A stretch of 61,094 bases of DNA from CAYHYG01 sp964360835. GTDB taxonomy: Bacteria; Patescibacteriota; Patescibacteriia; UBA1558; 2-01-FULL-52-15. The position numbers and the translations under genes are program-made. A model generated the notes under the pieces. The model was given only the letters and a program-made list of their open reading frames with translations, was not told where the DNA came from and did no database searches. Location of the stretch: contig CAYHYG010000002.1 in NCBI GenBank assembly GCA_964360835.1, forward strand, positions 1 through 61,094. The letters are read 5' to 3'. Position 1 is the first letter of the stretch; each line of letters opens with the position of its first letter. This document shows positions 40,072 to 46,001 of the stretch, piece by piece.

Positions 40072-41718
40072 CTAAAACCCATTCATCCTAACCTCAATGC
40101 CAAACCTTGTGTCTGGTACGGAAATAACCGGAATGGATTTTGTCTTGCCATAACCACATTCACTGGTATCAGGTACTGTAGAACCATCTAGGGCTTTGGC
40201 CGTGCCGCTGTTGGTATGCCAATGCTCTTCTTCATCACATTCCGGTCCTTTAAATCTATGCACTTCGCTAACCGGTATTAGCTTACCGCCAACATCAATA
40301 ACGTCAACCATTTTCTGAACGGGCGTCACGGTGATAGAGACATTAAATGGGATTGTGTTGATCAGCTCATTCGCCGCATTATAGACCGTAATGCTGGCAT
40401 TGACTGTATAATTGCCCGGTCCCATTTTCTGCACTGTGTTGCAGGAGTAAGTTACATTGACGTTACCCGGTAATGAACCGCCGGGCTTATCAATATTCAG
40501 CCATCCAGGAATATTGCCATTCAGTGAATAACGAACTGATTCAGGTGTTGCCTGTGCTAAATTTAACACTTGCAAATTTTGCGAACAGGTACCTTCTTCT
40601 GGAATAGTCCGACTGATATAAATTCCGTCCTGCTGCTGAGCTCCTTCGGCCGCACCGACACATTGTGCCGGTTTGCCGGCACAGATCTGTGGATCGACGC
40701 AATCTGTTTTCTCTGAGGCACAGGTGCCATTATCGCAGAAAGCTCTGCCAACTTGAGTACCAGTGCAACAGACTGGCTCTGTATTGCCACAGTCAGCATC
40801 AGCCGTACAGCTACGTTCTGATTCTTTTAATTCTTGACGTAAGCGATCCAGTGACGACTGAATATTACTAGTGCCAAACAAGCCATCTGTTTGTCCGGCC
40901 GCTTTGGCTTTTTGTAACTGGTTTTCCAGATCATTGATCTGCTTCTGCAGTTCTGGATTATTACCAGAGAAAAGGCCGGTACAAGCCGAACTGTTGGCTT
41001 GGATCTGAGCACCCGAGCCCGTGGTGGTCAATCCGCCGATCATGACGTTGGTATTGCCACCGGGTTCATTGCACTTGGCTTCAATGGCATCGAGGATAGC
41101 GCTTTTCTGTCGATAAGCATTATCGGCACTGGCAATAGCAGTATCATATTTACTTTGCACAGTGGCTTCTACTGCTGTTCTGTTTTGCTGATTACTTTGC
41201 TGACCGTTGGCTAAGGCCGAATCACATTGAATTTGCTTTTCTTCAAAAAATTCTGGTTTTCTAGCTTGTTCGACGCAATCATTGTAACGCTTCTTAGCGG
41301 CTTCACGTTCGTTAAATTTGGCTTCATTGAAACCTTTGTCAGCCTCGAAATCAGCCATGATCTCCTCGTACAGTTTACCAACTTCTTCAAAGGGCTCTTT
41401 ACAAGGATCAGCGGTTAAAGCAGCGGAGATACACTGATGATAATCATCCTCGAGGCGACGATTTTCTGTCCAATAGTCATCGCTTGCTTTGTCTTTATCA
41501 GCGGCTAAGGTATTAGCTGCTGTTTGTTTACGGCTACTCAACTCATCGGCAATAGCGCGGCGAGCTGATAGTAGGTCTTCGCAGGCTGTTTTCCTGACGT
41601 CTACTCCTCCATCGCTAAAACTGGAATTAAAAACACCGCTCATATTGGCGGCAATAAGACCGATAGCGGCTACAGCCACTATTCCGATAACGATTTTGGT
41701 TAATAAGGCATTATTCAT
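40072..41718 (-). CDS. Membrane-anchored protein with coiled coil and Cys-rich region
   Basis: A 548-residue protein; family unknown. An N-terminal anchor (LTKIVIGIVAVAAIGLIAANMSG) is followed by a long helical, charged region (about 45-215) with regularly spaced cysteines. A second coiled coil (PELQKQINDLENQLQKAKAAG) comes next, then a Cys-rich insert (CTADADCGNTEPVCC) and an Ig-like C-terminal domain (about 385-490). It faces outwards and is probably a structural surface protein. It ends at the shared terminator. Confidence 0.75.
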   Translation of the reverse strand: MNNALLTKIVIGIVAVAAIGLIAANMSGVFNSSFSDGGVDVRKTACEDLLSARRAIADELSSRKQTAANTLAADKDKASDDYWTENRRLEDDYHQCISAALTADPCKEPFEEVGKLYEEIMADFEADKGFNEAKFNEREAAKKRYNDCVEQARKPEFFEEKQIQCDSALANGQQSNQQNRTAVEATVQSKYDTAIASADNAYRQKSAILDAIEAKCNEPGGNTNVMIGGLTTTGSGAQIQANSSACTGLFSGNNPELQKQINDLENQLQKAKAAGQTDGLFGTSNIQSSLDRLRQELKESERSCTADADCGNTEPVCCTGTQVGRAFCDNGTCASEKTDCVDPQICAGKPAQCVGAAEGAQQQDGIYISRTIPEEGTCSQNLQVLNLAQATPESVRYSLNGNIPGWLNIDKPGGSLPGNVNVTYSCNTVQKMGPGNYTVNASITVYNAANELINTIPFNVSITVTPVQKMVDVIDVGGKLIPVSEVHRFKGPECDEEEHWHTNSGTAKALDGSTVPDTSECGYGKTKSIPVISVPDTRFGIEVRMNGF

Positions 41719-41852
41719 AGGTTTCTATTGGATAATTAGATTGGGCTAATATTACTACTTTTCCCTAGTCTATGAAAGTAAGGTTTTCAACAGTCATCCT
41801 AAATCGGATTAATTCCCATCCAGGTTCCAGCACGTAAAACTTTGATGCTTTC

Positions 41853-43121
41853 TTACCTCAACCACTCACAATTATAGATAATTCTATAATCTCCGTTTAA
41901 AAAATCATTTGCAAAAATTCCTGAGAATGTAAATTCCTGTCCTTCTTGTAGCAAAAGAAGATCTCCAATTAGATTTACAGCCTCATTGTTATCTTGGAGA
42001 TCACATACAACTTTTTCTGACGATAAATTAATTTGCACAAAGTAATGATCCTGAGAATTAAAAAAATCCAAATATACTCCTCTTCCGACAATTCTCTTTC
42101 CCTTATAATTTTCTAGAAATTTTTCTCGCTCATAGGCCGTTTTGAACTCTAAATTTCTTGAAAGAATACTAGAAATATTTGGTGTTGTTGTCGATAGTAA
42201 ATCTGGAATACTAATAGTTGATGATGTCGAAGTGGATATATCAACTTTTTGCAAGTTTGGATTGAAATATATATAAACACCCCACATAAAACCTAGTATT
42301 GCTACTGCGGCTAGAAAATATTTAAGAATTAAAGGGATGTCTTTGCCTGATTTATTTCCTACTTGCTTATCTGTGGTAAAAATCTTATTTCGTTTCATTT
42401 TAGTATCTACTCCAAAATCTATCATACCTGCATCAGGGCCACCTATTTCATTATCAATAAGTACTGCCCCTTTCCCCCTTAAAATTAAGCCGACCCTCTT
42501 ATCTTCTAAATCAGTCGTACTAGCTTGATCGTAAATATGTTTCACACTTTTATTAAAAATATCTACCACTTTCCATTTAGAAATAAACTTATCCCCATGT
42601 CGAGATGTACAGGTTATTATAAAAATTTCATTATTTAAATCCATAAGGCTTCTTATCTTATCGGACGGCTTCTTAACAATTTTTACAGACTGCTCATCAC
42701 CACCAGCGACAATTTGATTGCTTTGATATTTATATCCAATAAAATTTTTACTCTCCAAGCTAACATTTAGCGCTACGTCATCGCCCTGATTTCGTACACG
42801 AAACAAATAATTTGAGTTCACTATTGCCTTCTGAATATCTCGATCAACCTTCTCTTCAATTTCATATGTCAAAGGATACCCTTCGTCTGTGAGTTTTCTT
42901 TGTTTTTCTAACGGATACTCTGTAATATCTCGTATGTATAAAACCAAAAATGGGCCTTGGCCCCCTTCCTCTTTCGTAACTATATTATTGGTATGATTAT
43001 ATATATTACCAATGATGTCTCCACCCGCTCTTATGCTACTATCCGTTTTAAATGACGATGACTGATTGCGGTTTAGAAAAGTTACTTGAAGTGTTCTTAA
43101 AATGTTTTCAATAATCTTCAT
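41853..43121 (-). CDS. AT-rich hypothetical membrane protein next to tRNA-Trp
   Basis: About 422 residues starting MKIIENILRTLQVTF. The N-terminal half is soluble. A single membrane helix (IPLILKYFLAAVAILGFMWGVYIYF) lies near residue 265-290, followed by a Ser/Thr linker and a small beta domain. That domain (GKRIVGRGVYLDFFNS ... GDLLLLQEGQEFTFSGIF) resembles the OB-fold tRNA_anti-like domain. The longer frame to 43238 would run into tRNA-Trp and is rejected. Base composition is visibly more AT-rich than its neighbours, and it sits right behind the 3' end of a tRNA, so it may be acquired cargo. Confidence 0.7.
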   Translation of the reverse strand: MKIIENILRTLQVTFLNRNQSSSFKTDSSIRAGGDIIGNIYNHTNNIVTKEEGGQGPFLVLYIRDITEYPLEKQRKLTDEGYPLTYEIEEKVDRDIQKAIVNSNYLFRVRNQGDDVALNVSLESKNFIGYKYQSNQIVAGGDEQSVKIVKKPSDKIRSLMDLNNEIFIITCTSRHGDKFISKWKVVDIFNKSVKHIYDQASTTDLEDKRVGLILRGKGAVLIDNEIGGPDAGMIDFGVDTKMKRNKIFTTDKQVGNKSGKDIPLILKYFLAAVAILGFMWGVYIYFNPNLQKVDISTSTSSTISIPDLLSTTTPNISSILSRNLEFKTAYEREKFLENYKGKRIVGRGVYLDFFNSQDHYFVQINLSSEKVVCDLQDNNEAVNLIGDLLLLQEGQEFTFSGIFANDFLNGDYRIIYNCEWLR

Positions 43122-43178
43122 ACTTGATGTAATTCCAAAAAAATTACTTTCTCTAGCTAAGCATTGCTCAACAAAACT

Positions 43179-43252
43179 TGGCAGGGGAAGAAAGAATCGA
43201 ACTCTCGTCTCTGGTTTTGGAGACCAGCATTCTGCCACTGAACTATTCCCCC
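43179..43252 (-). tRNA. tRNA-Trp (anticodon CCA)
   Basis: A 74-base cloverleaf with encoded CCA. Acceptor GGGGGAA pairs with TTCCCCT (one G-T), and the anticodon stem CTGGT/ACCAG holds the loop CTCCAAA, giving CCA for UGG. UGA is used as a stop elsewhere in the window, consistent with the standard code. It is the last intact tRNA of the array starting at 44740. Confidence 0.95.
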
Positions 43253-43317
43253 ATGATAAATTTTCTATTTTTTCGAATCTTGATTTATCTAACTAATCTA
43301 TGTAGTACTACTGCTCG

Positions 43318-43356
43318 TCCGCCGGAGCCCTAAACGAAGTGAAGAGCGAAGGCGGA
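43318..43356. repeat. Palindromic element abutting a tRNA-Trp fragment
   Basis: A 39-base unit with ends TCCGCC / GGCGGA and an inner part rich in GAAGTGAAGAGCGAA. It directly joins the 12-base tRNA-Trp piece at 43358-43369. Confidence 0.65.
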
Positions 43357-43357
43357 A

Positions 43358-43369
43358 ACTATTCCCCCA
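43358..43369 (-). pseudogene. 5' fragment of tRNA-Trp
   Basis: GGGGGAATAGTT is identical to the first 12 bases of tRNA-Trp at 43252. It is cut off exactly at the palindromic element. A short match could be chance, but position and orientation (directly upstream of the intact copy) fit the pattern of the Thr and Tyr remnants. Confidence 0.5.
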
Positions 43370-43379
43370 CAAGACCCTC

Positions 43380-43643
43380 TTATAACCCCTTTTTATTTAT
43401 AATGAGGTTTTCTTTTTTGATTTTGGTCCACCCCTTTATCTGAGCCTCGCGACGTCTTGCTTCAACAAGTGTCTGAAATTCTTCAAAAAAGATTATCTTA
43501 ATTGGCCGACGACTTCTGGTGTATTTAGCGCCTGTCCCCTGATTATGCTTAGCTTCTCGTTTTTTAATATCAATACAGGAGCCAGAATATAATGAATTAT
43601 CGGAGCAGCGTGCTAAATAAAAATAATATTTTTTCTTTTTCAT
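43380..43643 (-). CDS. Small GIY-YIG nuclease-domain protein
   Basis: An 87-residue protein consisting of one GIY-YIG domain: YYFYLARCSDNSLYSG (the GIY-YIG strands), REAKHNQG, TRSRRPIKIIFFEEF and VEARRREAQIKGW with the catalytic-type Glu and Arg. Proteins of this size are common in CPR and other bacteria, usually of unknown function; larger relatives include homing endonucleases and UvrC. It lies between tRNA-Tyr and a tRNA-Trp fragment. Confidence 0.88.
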   Translation of the reverse strand: MKKKKYYFYLARCSDNSLYSGSCIDIKKREAKHNQGTGAKYTRSRRPIKIIFFEEFQTLVEARRREAQIKGWTKIKKENLIINKKGL

Positions 43644-43677
43644 ACTATGCCTTTCGACTCACTTCGTTCGCTCAGGG

Positions 43678-43767
43678 CATTCGATTCATCTACCCACATA
43701 ATTATATGTGATAGGGTGGTCGAAGACCATGAGTGAGCACGGAGCGTAGCGAAGTGCGAATCGAATG
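43678..43767. repeat. Long inverted repeat between tRNA-Tyr and GIY-YIG gene
   Basis: Arms CATTCGATTC (43678-43687) and GAATCGAATG (43758-43767) enclose about 70 bases. These contain the hairpin CACATA-ATTA-TATGTG and GC-rich CACTTCG/CGAAGTG pieces. The right arm overlaps the CCA end of tRNA-Tyr by two bases. Confidence 0.7.
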
Positions 43768-43852
43768 GTGGGCCGGGTAGGATTCGAACCTACGAAGGCG
43801 CAAGGCCAGCAGATTTACAGTCTGCCCCGTTTGACCACTTCGGTACCGACCC
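43766..43852 (-). tRNA. tRNA-Tyr (anticodon GTA)
   Basis: An 87-base class II tRNA with long variable arm and encoded CCA. Acceptor GGGTCGG pairs with CCGGCCC, the anticodon stem GCAGA/TCTGC holds the loop CTGTAAA, giving GTA for UAC/UAU. The GIY-YIG frame at 43790-44101 overlaps 63 bases of it. Confidence 0.96.
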
Positions 43853-44101
43853 ACGATTAATTTGTCGCACTAACTTCTTAAAAGCCTCTCCAGACTTATA
43901 AGACTTAATTTGTTTCTCCCGCATCGACGCTTGTAGCCGAGTTGTGAATATCTCGGTATAAACAATTTGCCAAGGGACTCCCCTTTTAGTACTCCTTACT
44001 TTTCCCTTATTATGTTGACCAAGTCGCTTGGATAGCGACTGACAATGACCAATATAATAATTGCTGAGAGAATTACTATAAAGAATATATACAAAATACA
44101 T
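43790..44101 (-). CDS. GIY-YIG nuclease-domain protein whose frame runs into tRNA-Tyr
   Basis: A 103-residue frame. Residues 1-82 are a complete GIY-YIG domain: YFVYILYSNSLSNYYIGHC, RLGQHNKG, GVPWQIVYTEIF and REKQIKSYKSGEAFKKLV. The last 20 residues are translated from tRNA-Tyr, and the stop codon is the TAG inside the tRNA T-stem (43790-43792). A truncated tRNA-Tyr copy lies directly upstream (44137-44280), so the nuclease gene is bracketed by a broken and an intact copy of the same tRNA. It may be a homing-type gene that used tRNA-Tyr as target. Confidence 0.82.
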   Translation of the reverse strand: MYFVYILYSNSLSNYYIGHCQSLSKRLGQHNKGKVRSTKRGVPWQIVYTEIFTTRLQASMREKQIKSYKSGEAFKKLVRQINRGSVPKWSNGADCKSAGLAPS

Positions 44102-44150
44102 AATTTTTAATATATTCCCTATTTTTGAAAGAACTAGACCAGCAGATTTA

Positions 44151-44191
44151 TCCCGCCAAAATTTTTGATTTTAATATGTGGCGGGACGAGA
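44151..44191. mobile_element. Hairpin insert in the anticodon loop of the tRNA-Tyr copy
   Basis: Ends TCCCGCC (44151-44157) and GGCGGGA (44180-44186) pair around an AT-rich loop, followed by CGAGA. It sits exactly between GATTTA and CAGTCTG, which are adjacent in the intact tRNA. A related unit occurs in both Thr copies. Confidence 0.75.
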
Positions 44192-44207
44192 CAGTCTGCC
44201 CCGTTTG

Positions 44208-44261
44208 CTTGCCCCGCCAATCGGCCGTGGCTTGTCCCTCCGCGCCAGACGATGGCGGTGA
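44208..44261. mobile_element. GC-rich insert in the D-loop of the tRNA-Tyr copy
   Basis: A 54-base insert made of two CTTG(C/T)CCC-led segments ending in GGCCGTGG and GGCGGTGA. It separates CCGTTTG from ACCACTTCG, adjacent in the intact tRNA-Tyr. Similar CTTGCCCCGC...GCGGTGG modules occur at the end of the insert in Thr copy B. Confidence 0.7.
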
Positions 44262-44292
44262 ACCACTTCGATATCGACCCACGAAATTCTTA

Positions 44293-44368
44293 TGGAGCCA
44301 TCCGTCGGGATCGAACCGACGACCTACGGTTTACAAAACCGTTGCTCTACCAGCTGAGCTAGGATGGC
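44293..44368 (-). tRNA. tRNA-Thr (anticodon TGT)
   Basis: A 76-base cloverleaf with encoded CCA. Acceptor GCCATCC pairs with GGATGGC, the anticodon stem ACGGT/ACCGT holds the loop TTTGTAA, giving TGT for ACA and other Thr codons. It is intact, while two truncated Thr-like copies lie just upstream. Confidence 0.96.
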
Positions 44369-44386
44369 ATATAATATAGTATCTAA

Positions 44387-44498
44387 CGAACGACGACCTA
44401 CGGTTTATCCCGCCACAATAATTTTAACTTCAATTGAAGGCGGGACCCCGCCAAAGGCGGTGGCAAAACCGTTGCTCTACCAGCTGAGCTAGGATGGC
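44387..44498 (-). pseudogene. Truncated tRNA-Thr copy A with hairpin insert
   Basis: Its first 36 or so bases are identical to intact tRNA-Thr(TGT). A 56-base insert then splits the anticodon loop after G35. The match resumes to the T-loop with one base missing and then stops. The 3' acceptor strand is absent, so it is non-functional. High identity suggests a recent duplication. Confidence 0.88.
44408..44463. mobile_element. Hairpin insert in tRNA-Thr copy A
   Basis: Two modules: TCCCGCC...GGCGGGA with a 24-base AT-rich loop, then CCCCGCC-AAA-GGCGGTGG. It lies exactly between GGTTTA and CAAAACC, contiguous in the intact gene. Confidence 0.8.
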
Positions 44499-44532
44499 AC
44501 AAATTTTCTTATTCTTTTTTTAAATAAACTAA

Positions 44533-44667
44533 GGGCTGCGGTTTATCCCGCCACAATAATTTAAATTTTAATTGAAGGCGGGACCCCGCCGCGTCCGACG
44601 CGGGCGGTGGCTTGCCCCGCAGAATGCGGTGGCAAAACCGTTGCTCTACCAGCTGAGCTATCTCGGC
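44533..44667 (-). pseudogene. Truncated tRNA-Thr-like copy B with longer hairpin insert
   Basis: 5' half of a second Thr-like tRNA (acceptor GCCGAGA, D-arm identical to tRNA-Thr(TGT), anticodon loop TTTGTAA). The acceptor sequence differs from copy A, so it is not a simple duplicate. An 87-base insert lies at the same anticodon-loop position. The match ends after the anticodon stem. It is the first unit after the array promoter and should be transcribed. Confidence 0.82.
44546..44632. mobile_element. Three-module hairpin insert in tRNA-Thr copy B
   Basis: The first module (TCCCGCC...GGCGGGA) is almost identical to that of copy A. The second has CCCCGCC...GGCGGTGG around a second palindrome GCGTCCGACGC, giving the 15-bp core at 44589-44603. 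The third is CTTGCCCCGC...GCGGTGG. It looks like nested insertion of one hairpin into another. Confidence 0.8.
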
Positions 44668-44711
44668 ATACCCATTCTCGAGCTAAGTAATTCCTTTAAA
44701 ATTACCGCCGA

Positions 44712-44740
44712 ATAATAACTATTTTAAGCTAAATTGTCAA
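44712..44740 (-). promoter_or_regulatory. Promoter of the tRNA array
   Basis: On the minus strand: TTGACA (44735-44740), 17 bases, TATTAT (44712-44717), a strong sigma-70-type promoter. The first transcribed unit is the broken Thr copy B, followed by the Thr, Tyr and Trp tRNAs. Confidence 0.85.
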
Positions 44741-44747
44741 TCTAAAA

Positions 44748-44777
44748 TTGACAAAAGCCTTTATAAGTGTTAATAAT
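44748..44777 (+). promoter_or_regulatory. Divergent promoter of the 84-residue gene
   Basis: TTGACA (44748-44753), 18 bases, AATAAT (44772-44777). The two divergent -35 boxes form the perfect inverted repeat TTGTCAAT-CTAAA-ATTGACAA. Confidence 0.75.
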
Positions 44778-44830
44778 ATGCTTAATACTTTGAGTAAGTT
44801 CTTCCTACCCAAACCCCGAAAGGACTAAGT

Positions 44831-45085
44831 ATGTGCTTGGGATCCACTGTTGAAGCAACCGCCGAAGAAGCGATCTCCTGCTTTCAGCAGATCAGAACGA
44901 CTTTTCCGGGGCTACATGGCAGCTGGGATGTCTGTTGCCAAACACGAGACTTCTTCGTTCTTTACTTCGGCGAAGACTGGGTTCGTAAAACCGAGGGTTT
45001 GCTGGCCACCTATGGTCTGCGCTTCGGGATGACCCTGGGAGAAATCGAGGCCATCGCTGGCCCGCGCCCTGTCACGACTCCGTGA
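44831..45085 (+). CDS. Small orphan protein, GC-richer, own promoter and terminator
   Basis: An 84-residue soluble protein beginning MCLGSTVEATAEEAISCFQQ; I do not recognise it. It is acidic with two or three cysteines and a helical N-terminus. AAAGGA lies before the ATG. It stands alone on the + strand with a promoter and a strong terminator and uses GC-rich codons, like the genes at 53885 and 57347. The role is unknown. Confidence 0.72.
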   Translation: MCLGSTVEATAEEAISCFQQIRTTFPGLHGSWDVCCQTRDFFVLYFGEDWVRKTEGLLATYGLRFGMTLGEIEAIAGPRPVTTP

Positions 45086-45094
45086 CATCACCTA

Positions 45095-45124
45095 CCCCCC
45101 CCCGACGTACGTCGGGGGGTTTTG
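45095..45124 (+). terminator. Terminator of the 84-residue gene
   Basis: Perfect 9-bp stem CCCCCCGAC / GTCGGGGGG with loop GTAC, then TTTT. Confidence 0.92.
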
Positions 45125-45999
45125 CTATTCATTCAATTCTTCCAAACGTTTACGCAAATTATCTACTTTCTGATTCTCCGGATTAACTTCAATCAGACGA
45201 TCCAAAAAATCTCTCCCCTGCTCCGCATCTTTCATCACAATACTAACCTCAACCAAAAAATCCAAAACTTTGGGGTTATTAGGTGCTAATAGTAATGACT
45301 TCTTGGCCGCTTCCAAAGCTTTTTCAAATTCTTCCAAATCACGATAAATCCCAGCTAGCTGAAAATAGTATTGATAATTATTTTCGTCTAGCGAAATTGA
45401 CCTGAGATAATCTTCTTCTGCTTCTCGTAGATTGCCACGCTCAACGGATAACTGAGCTAGACTCTGATAGACCTTCGGATCTTCGTTGTGTGTAAGCCGT
45501 AATAAATACTCCAGGGTCTCCCTGGCATGGTCTAATTCTTTCTTTTGCTGATAGACTTGGGCCAACATAAAATAGGCTTCCGAGCTGTGCTCATTCAGCG
45601 ACAACGCGTCTATCAGTAACTCCTCCGCTTTCTGATATTCTCCTTGATCAATGTAAGTTTTGGCGTTTGAAACAAGATCTCCTAGAACTTTAGTTTTTTG
45701 CACTTGAGTCGATAGGTCCTTATGTATCAGACGCCGATATTCTCTTTCAAGTTGTAACAAACGGTCCTGCCAAACTTGAAGCACTTTATTGAAATTAAGT
45801 NNNNNNNNNNTAGACTAAACACTCGCTTGCCGATATCACGACGTAGTCGCTCCTCCAATATTTTTCGCTTGACCGCCGTATCCTTCGCTCCCGGGACACG
45901 TTTGACATCAATAGCCGCAATCTGTGGAAACTTCCGAAAGACAATAAACAGGATATAACCCACCGCACCGATAGCAATGATAATGAAGATATTATTCAT
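45125..45999 (-). CDS. TPR-repeat membrane protein interrupted by the assembly gap
   Basis: The N-terminal piece (45999 to 45811) starts MNNIFIIIAIGAVGYILFIVF, a membrane anchor, and then a basic stretch. The C-terminal piece (about 45800 to 45125) has four or five TPR units (AKTYIDQGEYQKAEELLIDALSLNE, AYFMLAQVYQQKKELDHARETLEYLL, YQYYFQLAGIYRDLEEFEKALEAAKK). The frames on the two sides differ only because the 10 Ns do not give the true gap length. The frame stays open on both sides up to the gap, so I take it as one gene. TPR proteins act as scaffolds; the partner is unknown. Confidence 0.72.
45801..45810. other. Assembly gap of 10 Ns
   Basis: A run of 10 Ns. It is a scaffold placeholder; the real length is unknown. 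Confidence 0.99.
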
Positions 46000-46001
46000 G
46001 A

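Larger units (their letters stand above)
44137..44280 (-). pseudogene. Truncated tRNA-Tyr copy with two hairpin inserts
   Basis: From 44280 downwards it reads as tRNA-Tyr positions 1 to about 46, with a few changes in the acceptor and D arms. It is broken by a 54-base insert in the D-loop and a 41-base insert in the anticodon loop between G34 and T35. The variable arm, T-arm and 3' acceptor strand are missing, so it cannot make a tRNA. Confidence 0.85.

Noticed and set aside
43122..43238. N-terminal extension of the 41853 gene through 43238
   Set aside because: It would be translated from tRNA-Trp; the ATG at 43121 lies just outside the tRNA.
44125..44379. Plus-strand open frames of 65-84 codons
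   Set aside because: They are antisense to tRNA-Thr and the tRNA-Tyr remnant and have no ribosome site.
44137..44667. The split tRNA copies as functional tRNAs with introns to be spliced
   Set aside because: After removal of the inserts the copies still lack the T-arm and/or the 3' acceptor strand and CCA, so no mature tRNA could form.
43179..44667. Integron attC array
   Set aside because: The hairpins lie inside tRNA sequence at a fixed site, lack attC core sites, and no integrase gene is present in the window.
45125..45999. A true frameshift or two genes at the TPR locus
   Set aside because: The frame change coincides with the N-run, whose length is arbitrary; both sides stay open up to it.
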